Assembly: GCA_024235175.1 (NCBI GenBank)
Contig: JACKMX010000003.1
Coordinates: 806,001-870,000 of the forward strand
Length of the DNA stretch: 64,000 nt
Direction: 5' to 3'
Source: Chromatiaceae bacterium
GTDB lineage: Bacteria > Pseudomonadota > Gammaproteobacteria > Chromatiales > Chromatiaceae
Of this stretch, positions 59,337-64,000 are shown piece by piece (position 1 is the stretch's first letter; each line of letters begins with the position of its first letter). Both the position numbers and the translations under genes were made by a program. Below the pieces are notes generated by a model that saw nothing but the letters and a program-made list of their open reading frames with translations, was not told the origin of the DNA and did not search any database.

Positions 59337-60932
59337 ATGAAACAGAGGCCGGCTTCCAATGAGTCCTCTTCGCTAACGGATACCGACAACACCCTTGTCA
59401 ACCAGCGCATTGTGATCATCGACGTTGCTGACATCAAACCCTACGCGTACAACCCGCGTCGCGGCGAGAACCCCGAATACGACCGTATCAAGGCCTCGAT
59501 ACTTGCCGAGGGGATGGACCAGCCACTGATCGTGACCCAACGACCCGGCGAGTCAGACTATACATTGCATGCCGGTGGCAACACCCGGTTGCGGATCTAC
59601 AAAGCGCTGTACCAGGAAACCGGTGCCGAGCGTTTTCGCACAGTGACCTGTGTCTATCGACCATGGACCCGGGAGACCGATGTGTTGCTGGCTCATCTGC
59701 GGGAAAACGATCTGCGCGGCGATCTCAGTTTCATCGACAAAGCTCTGGCGGTGCGGGATGCGAAACGTTTGCTTCAACAGGAGCAGGGACCGGGAATCAT
59801 CACGCAGACAGAGCTCGCTGATGTATTGCGCGAGCGTGGCTACGCCTTGAGTCAGGGCCTGATCTCACAGATGGAGTACAGCACCGAGCGGCTCTTTCCG
59901 GTGTTGCCCGCAGCGCTTAACAGTGGGTTGGGAAGACCTCAGGTGGAACGGATTCGTCAACTGGAACGGGCTGTCTGTGCGCTCTGGCTGGAGCGGTCTG
60001 TGGATACGGAAGAGGAGTTCGACCAGGTTTTTTCCGCACTCTGCCGCCGTTACGACGGTCCGGAGTGGGATATCGGGAACCTAAGACGAGCCCTGGAGGC
60101 GGAGATCGCCGAACGTGCCGAAGTGAACATTCAAGCGGTGAGCATGGTACTGGAAGGTTACCTGACCGGCCGGCGCGGTACCGAGGCCGGCACGGATTGG
60201 CTCACTCTTGAAGAAGAGGAAGCTCTGCAGGAAAACCTCGATGCGGCACACGAATTCGAATCCAGTTTAGCTGGATCATCATCAAGCCAACCTGGGCCCC
60301 TCAGCAGTAATGATCCGGAAACCTTTGATCCTGATTTTACACCGGAGATCCTGAGTGAACCTTCTGCCGATCAGCCATTGGAGCGCAGGTCCGATGAAAC
60401 GATCGATGGCACCTCGGAATCCGACTCTTCTGGTGTCGGGATTCCCGAGGCGACGATCTTGCCAAGGCCTGCCGATCGCAAGTCACTGCGCGCCCGGGCC
60501 TGGACTTTGGCCAGCCGTCTGGCCCAGCGCAATGGGTTGAGCGATCTGATACGGCCGCTGTCCGGTCAGGGACTGGGTTTTCTGCTGAGCGATGTGCCCG
60601 ATCCCGCCCTCGTCGATCAGCTCGATGAGGAGAAGCTGGCGCAGCTCTCCATGGTCTGGTGGCATCTGGCCGCGGCAGCGGAGATGACCGTCGCACCGGT
60701 TGAACTGCTGCTGCCAAGACTCGATGACGAATCGATATTGCGGCGAGCTCTCGATGAACAGGATGCCGGCCTGCTCTTTTCCAGTGTCTGGACCCTGGAT
60801 CCGGGCCACATGGGTTATCGCCTCTGGCGTCGGCTCGATGAGCGGGATTGGCGCGACCTCATCGATTTGATGGAGACCTACCGCGGCTTGCATCACTTAG
60901 CGAAGGCCTCCGGTGAGCCGCTCTGGTCATGA
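59337..60932 (+). CDS. ParB-family protein of an integrative element
   Basis: A 531-aa protein with an N-terminal ParB/Sulfiredoxin nuclease-like domain (IKPYAYNPRRGENPEYDRIKAS, then LHAGGNTRLRIYKAL) and a central helix-turn-helix region (LADVLRERGYALSQGLISQM). The second half is acidic with a low-complexity linker near 330-370 and a further helical domain. ParB-like genes of this size are part of the stability module of SPI-7/PFGI-1 elements. The gene overlaps the next by 4 bases. Confidence 0.9.
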   Translation: MKQRPASNESSSLTDTDNTLVNQRIVIIDVADIKPYAYNPRRGENPEYDRIKASILAEGMDQPLIVTQRPGESDYTLHAGGNTRLRIYKALYQETGAERFRTVTCVYRPWTRETDVLLAHLRENDLRGDLSFIDKALAVRDAKRLLQQEQGPGIITQTELADVLRERGYALSQGLISQMEYSTERLFPVLPAALNSGLGRPQVERIRQLERAVCALWLERSVDTEEEFDQVFSALCRRYDGPEWDIGNLRRALEAEIAERAEVNIQAVSMVLEGYLTGRRGTEAGTDWLTLEEEEALQENLDAAHEFESSLAGSSSSQPGPLSSNDPETFDPDFTPEILSEPSADQPLERRSDETIDGTSESDSSGVGIPEATILPRPADRKSLRARAWTLASRLAQRNGLSDLIRPLSGQGLGFLLSDVPDPALVDQLDEEKLAQLSMVWWHLAAAAEMTVAPVELLLPRLDDESILRRALDEQDAGLLFSSVWTLDPGHMGYRLWRRLDERDWRDLIDLMETYRGLHHLAKASGEPLWS

Positions 60933-61552
60933 ACACGTCTGCCGGGACCAAAGAGTCGGAACTGGTCATGGCGGTCTTGCTGTATGCGATTCGATGCCTC
61001 GCCGAGGGTGACTATCATGCTCTGCGCGGTATGCACTTCGGTCCGGAGGAGGTTGCCGCGTTACGCGATATCAACCTGGCCGACCTGTACCGGGCAGGAA
61101 CTCTGCAGGCGCATTGCCTCCATATACGCCTCAACAGGAACGTCTACTGGCCGATGCTGGCGCATCTGCGCCGTGAGCGCGAGAACGAAGCGGTGCAACG
61201 CGACCTGATCCAGGCCGATGCGCCATTGGAGATGATGAACAACCTGTTCGGTATGGGGCCACGGGAATATACAAGGCTGCGCCGGCTGCTGACTGCTGCT
61301 CCGACCATCGGCAGACCGCCGGAGCCGGATGAGGCGACCTCGCACGCCTTGTGGCGTGCCTGGTCCGAGCGCACGCAACAGGACCCGACTGTTCTCCTGA
61401 CGCCGGAAGACTATTTCGCGTTCTGTGCGGAAACCGGTGCGTCGATGCGCGCCGTGTGGAACCTGACCCAGCGATGGGATAAGTATGGTGACCCATCAGC
61501 AGAAGGTGAGAAGGGAGTAGCACTCCCTGAGCAAGGGCAGGTCAGCCGGTGA
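60929..61552 (+). CDS. DUF2857-family element protein
   Basis: A 207-aa protein matching the DUF2857 family by its place between the ParB and STY4528 genes and by the LLYAIRCLAEGDYHALRGMHFG start and NLFGMGPREYTRLRRLL segment. It contains a predicted helical DNA-binding-like region. Function unknown. The stop lies just before the next gene. Confidence 0.85.
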   Translation: MNTSAGTKESELVMAVLLYAIRCLAEGDYHALRGMHFGPEEVAALRDINLADLYRAGTLQAHCLHIRLNRNVYWPMLAHLRRERENEAVQRDLIQADAPLEMMNNLFGMGPREYTRLRRLLTAAPTIGRPPEPDEATSHALWRAWSERTQQDPTVLLTPEDYFAFCAETGASMRAVWNLTQRWDKYGDPSAEGEKGVALPEQGQVSR

Positions 61553-61558
61553 TTGTCC

Positions 61559-62833
61559 ATGCTTCAGGAAATCCGTGATATCCGGCCGGAAACCTACGCC
61601 CTCGATGCGCTGATCCGTCAATCCATCTCCAGATTACAGCGTTCCGTAACCGAAAAACCGGCGGATGCCATGCTCTTTATGGGCAACTGGCATCACTCCT
61701 TTCCGGCCTTGCTGGTACAGGATCCGGTGCTGGAACCGGTCGATAAAGTGGTCTGGATGGTGATCTGTCAGCAGGGGCGTGCGGCCGGAACCGGCACCGC
61801 ATTTCCGAGCTACAACGAGATCGCCCGCCAGGCCAATATCGCCTCCACTTCCACGGTCTCCCGGGCCATCGCCGTACTGCGCGCGACCCGATGGCTCTCC
61901 TTGTGCGCCCGGGTTCGCGACGGCGGCGGGCGTTTCAAAGGAAACGTCTACGCACTGCATGATGAACCCCTGCCGCTGGCCGATACCCTGCATCTCGACC
62001 CCGAGTACATGGCGTTCATCAAGGCAGGCTGCCAGCACCATCATGCCCGTGTGCGGAAAGTCACGCGCGCGATACTGTCCTCGATCGATGAGGATATCAG
62101 CGAGGGTGTGGATGTATTGGCACCGGTGAATGTCACGGAACGACGGATCCTGGCAATGCACGCGCTACGGCAGGGGAAGCCACAGCGCTATTTCAGTTTC
62201 ACAGCGAGCGTTATGACTCGACTGAGCAATCAAAGATCCGTTGTCGCAGAGGTTGACCGCAACCAAAAATCAAAGCCGGTGAATCACCGACTTCGAAATT
62301 TGAGCCCTCAAAAATCAAAGTCGGTAGGTAGTAGTAGTTATATAAAAACAACTACAACAACAAAAACAGAAGATTCGAAAAAAACCGCGCGCGAAGCGAA
62401 CGAAGACCCACAACTGGCGACATTGGTCTACCCACGTCGTCTGGACGACAATCAACGAGCGATGGCGGCACGCTACCTGGCGGTTGTCCCGCCGGATCAA
62501 CGGCAGTCGGTGCTGGATGAACTCGAAGGCCGCTTCCAGGCCGAACAGCAAGGCGCCAAACCGGTCTACGATGAACTGCGCTATCTCCATCAGCTCTGTG
62601 CTCAGGTCAATTCCGGTGGTTTCCTCCCCAACCTGAGTCTCAAGGTCCAGGGCGAACGCACTCGGCGTACCAAGGAAGCCGAAGAACGCCGGCAGCAGGC
62701 ACAAGCAGAGCAACAGGCCCGTCGAGAAGCCACGCAGCAGTCACGCAGTGCCCGTGGTGAAAGCTCGCTGGCTGAAATGCGCCGGATGCTGGGCCTTCCC
62801 CCGGCAAAAAATCCTCCGACGGTCGATTCCTGA
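61559..62833 (+). CDS. STY4528-type island replication protein
   Basis: A 424-aa protein (TTG 61553 or ATG 61559; the latter given). It has a helix-turn-helix region near residues 88-118 (YNEIARQANIASTSTVSRAIAVL), as in replication initiators, and matches the STY4528 family of pathogenicity islands by length and layout. Between residues about 235 and 270 lies a repeated, Lys/Ser/Thr-rich linker (QKSKPV and QKSKSV); its DNA is A+T-rich and repeated. The C-terminus is a helical, Arg/Gln-rich stretch. Confidence 0.85.
   Translation: MLQEIRDIRPETYALDALIRQSISRLQRSVTEKPADAMLFMGNWHHSFPALLVQDPVLEPVDKVVWMVICQQGRAAGTGTAFPSYNEIARQANIASTSTVSRAIAVLRATRWLSLCARVRDGGGRFKGNVYALHDEPLPLADTLHLDPEYMAFIKAGCQHHHARVRKVTRAILSSIDEDISEGVDVLAPVNVTERRILAMHALRQGKPQRYFSFTASVMTRLSNQRSVVAEVDRNQKSKPVNHRLRNLSPQKSKSVGSSSYIKTTTTTKTEDSKKTAREANEDPQLATLVYPRRLDDNQRAMAARYLAVVPPDQRQSVLDELEGRFQAEQQGAKPVYDELRYLHQLCAQVNSGGFLPNLSLKVQGERTRRTKEAEERRQQAQAEQQARREATQQSRSARGESSLAEMRRMLGLPPAKNPPTVDS
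62264..62325. repeat. Iteron-like repeats inside the replication gene
   Basis: The 17-mer CAAAAATCAAAG[C/T]CGGT occurs at 62264-62280 and again at 62309-62325, 45 bases apart and in the same reading frame. A reverse-oriented CACCGACTT sits between them. They interrupt an otherwise G+C-rich gene. Confidence 0.5.
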
Positions 62834-62849
62834 TCGCGTAAAAGTACCC

Positions 62850-62906
62850 ATTTAGCAGGTGATAAGAAATTATTACACTGTAATAATTTCTTATCACCTG
62901 CTAAAT
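62850..62906. repeat. Perfect 27-bp-arm palindrome after the replication gene
   Basis: The left arm 62850-62876 (ATTTAGCAGGTGATAAGAAA, then TTATTAC) is the exact complement of the right arm 62880-62906, with a 3-base ACT centre. It lies 17 bases past the stop, with A+T-rich inner parts. There is no T-run typical of a terminator. Two 9-base blocks (ATTTAGCAG, TGATAAGAA) also occur at 59001-59020. Confidence 0.85.
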
Positions 62907-63050
62907 ACCCACCCAGAAAGCCAATTTCTGACCCAAATAAAGCACGCAGGGAGCATGCTTTGTTTCTCCTTCCATCGGTGCTGTGAACTTAAGCACAGTG
63001 TCGTCTGTCGCCAATACGGTGACATGTAAAGCCAATTGGGGGGAACGAGG

Positions 63051-63800
63051 TTGAGCACACAGGAACTGGATCCATCACGGTTGGCGCAGACCCCGGTTCG
63101 GTCTGATCAAACCCAAGTCGAAAACCTGCCGGGTGCGTTGCGCGGTGTGGTAACCCTCACACTCGAGACGCGCCAGGCACAGCGCATGGTAAAAGGGCGA
63201 CCGGGTTCTCCGGACAAGCCGGCCATCATCGGTCTGATTGGGTTCGCCAATCTGCTGCGGGCCATCTGGCATGGCGCAAGGGTAGATGACCCTTATGCGG
63301 ATTGGTGGTTGGTCAAAGTGCACGAGGCGCTTCATCAGGCTGACCAGGCAATGCAAGTGCAATTTGAAGCCGTTGAGTTCAGCCTCACTGCCATCGAGGC
63401 GATCAGTGTCACACCGGGGAGATCCGTAAGGCCCGTGCGCACGCTGCTGCGGTTCAGCAATCCTTACGCCTATCGTGGTGCTCAACTGATCGCTGCATAC
63501 GATCGACTGGTCCGTACGGTACTGACCGCCCAGCACATCGGCGTCATGGTCCGTAACGATGCAGAACGTCTGCTCGCCTTAAGCGCCCGGCAACTGCGCC
63601 ATGCTTTCCTGAGTCCGATGGGATACCGCCTGACCGGTATAACCCGCCCGGAATTGTCGCAGGAAACTGCCAAACAAGCTCAGGCACAGGCGAGTATGGG
63701 GGAGGTGCCTGCGGAGATCCTCAGTGGTGAATTGCGTGCACCGCATGCGCCTGTACGCTCTATTCCAGCCTCGAAACTGACGCAGCACGTGAAGCTGTAA
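63051..63800 (+). CDS. PFL_4669-type element protein
   Basis: A 249-aa protein of the PFL_4669 (TIGR03761) integrating-element family, recognised by its order after the STY4528 gene and by LRGVVTLTLETRQAQRMVKGRPG and the central GLIGFANLLRAIWHGARVDDPYADWWL. The start TTG 63051 follows GGGGGGA by six bases; TTG 63036 is in frame. Role unknown; such genes precede single-strand binding and topoisomerase genes. Confidence 0.85.
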   Translation: MSTQELDPSRLAQTPVRSDQTQVENLPGALRGVVTLTLETRQAQRMVKGRPGSPDKPAIIGLIGFANLLRAIWHGARVDDPYADWWLVKVHEALHQADQAMQVQFEAVEFSLTAIEAISVTPGRSVRPVRTLLRFSNPYAYRGAQLIAAYDRLVRTVLTAQHIGVMVRNDAERLLALSARQLRHAFLSPMGYRLTGITRPELSQETAKQAQAQASMGEVPAEILSGELRAPHAPVRSIPASKLTQHVKL

Positions 63801-63925
63801 TCGCAACCTGTGAAAGCTGATTCGCCCTGACATAAAAAACGACAACACCATTGGCATTCGATTATTGCTGCTTTCTTCCGCCGCTGTTTCCAGAATCAGG
63901 CCATCGAAGAACGACCGGAGCGAAG

Positions 63926-64000
63926 GTGGCAGATAACCAAACTCTTTCTGCAGGACGACGCATCAGTGTGCAGCTGGATCCCGGCATGCTAGTCGAGGAT
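63926..64000 (+). CDS. Start of a further element gene, truncated by window edge
   Basis: A GTG at 63926, five bases after GGAG, opens 25 codons to the window end without a stop (ADNQTLSAGRRISVQLDPG). Too short to name. The frame is open back to a TTG at 63851. Confidence 0.4.
   Translation, partial: MADNQTLSAGRRISVQLDPGMLVED

Noticed and set aside
62850..62906. Ordinary intrinsic terminator of the replication gene
   Set aside because: The stem is too long and perfect, its inner part is A+T-rich, and no T-run follows.

Overview
The window comes from a gammaproteobacterial sulfur-oxidising chemolithotroph, most like the Chromatiales and the symbiont or sediment groups around Sedimenticola and Thiodiazotropha. 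This placement rests on gene content and order only. The evidence is a complete oxidative-type dsr cluster (dsrABEFHCMKLJOP, then dsrN, dsrR and dsrS), a secreted sulfur-globule-type protein, an isc operon in gammaproteobacterial order, and general housekeeping genes of that class. No photosynthesis gene lies in the window.

Layout. Positions 1-5062 hold a block of little-known genes upstream of dsrA: a gene cut by the left edge, a Sfum_1244-like protein, two small hypotheticals, a PiuC-type dioxygenase, a DsrC paralogue without the C-terminal cysteines, and a tightly coupled three-gene minus-strand set (58-aa protein, 234-aa protein, Cas6/Cmx6-like RAMP protein) with no CRISPR array. Positions 5634-16550 are the dsr operon, closed by a strong terminator; dsrN-dsrR-pilZ-dsrS follows as a second, overlapping unit with a PilZ gene inside it. 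Positions 19963-27750 hold fusA2, hslR, grxC, pepN and a CHAD gene. A tRNA-Leu, queA-tgt-yajC-secD-secF, suhB, trmJ and cysE lead to iscR-iscS-iscU-iscA-hscB-hscA-fdx-iscX (36973-42694), with an IscR-type site over the promoter. Next come ppk2, a sulfur-globule protein gene and a nine-gene V/A-type ATPase operon (45100-53745), then sirB2, trmO and a methyltransferase gene.

From 56127 to the right edge lies the left end of an integrative and conjugative element of the SPI-7/PFGI-1 class, inserted at the 3' end of tRNA-Ser(GGA): integrase, excisionase, CI-like repressor, Cro-like gene, ParB-like protein, DUF2857 protein, STY4528-type replication protein and PFL_4669-type protein. The element continues past the window.

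How it fits together. DsrEFH and DsrC relay sulfur to the DsrAB sulfite reductase. DsrMKJOP links DsrC to the membrane electron carriers and DsrL supplies the flavin redox step. DsrN makes siroheme amide. The isc operon and cysE supply Fe-S clusters and cysteine to this iron-sulfur-rich system, and the sulfur-globule protein coats the sulfur store that feeds it. The least explained pieces are the Cas6-like trio beside dsrA, the PilZ gene inside dsr, and the island's regulatory DNA: a perfect 27-bp-arm palindrome that shares two 9-bp blocks with the repressor/cro control region, and phased repeats at the left attachment end.
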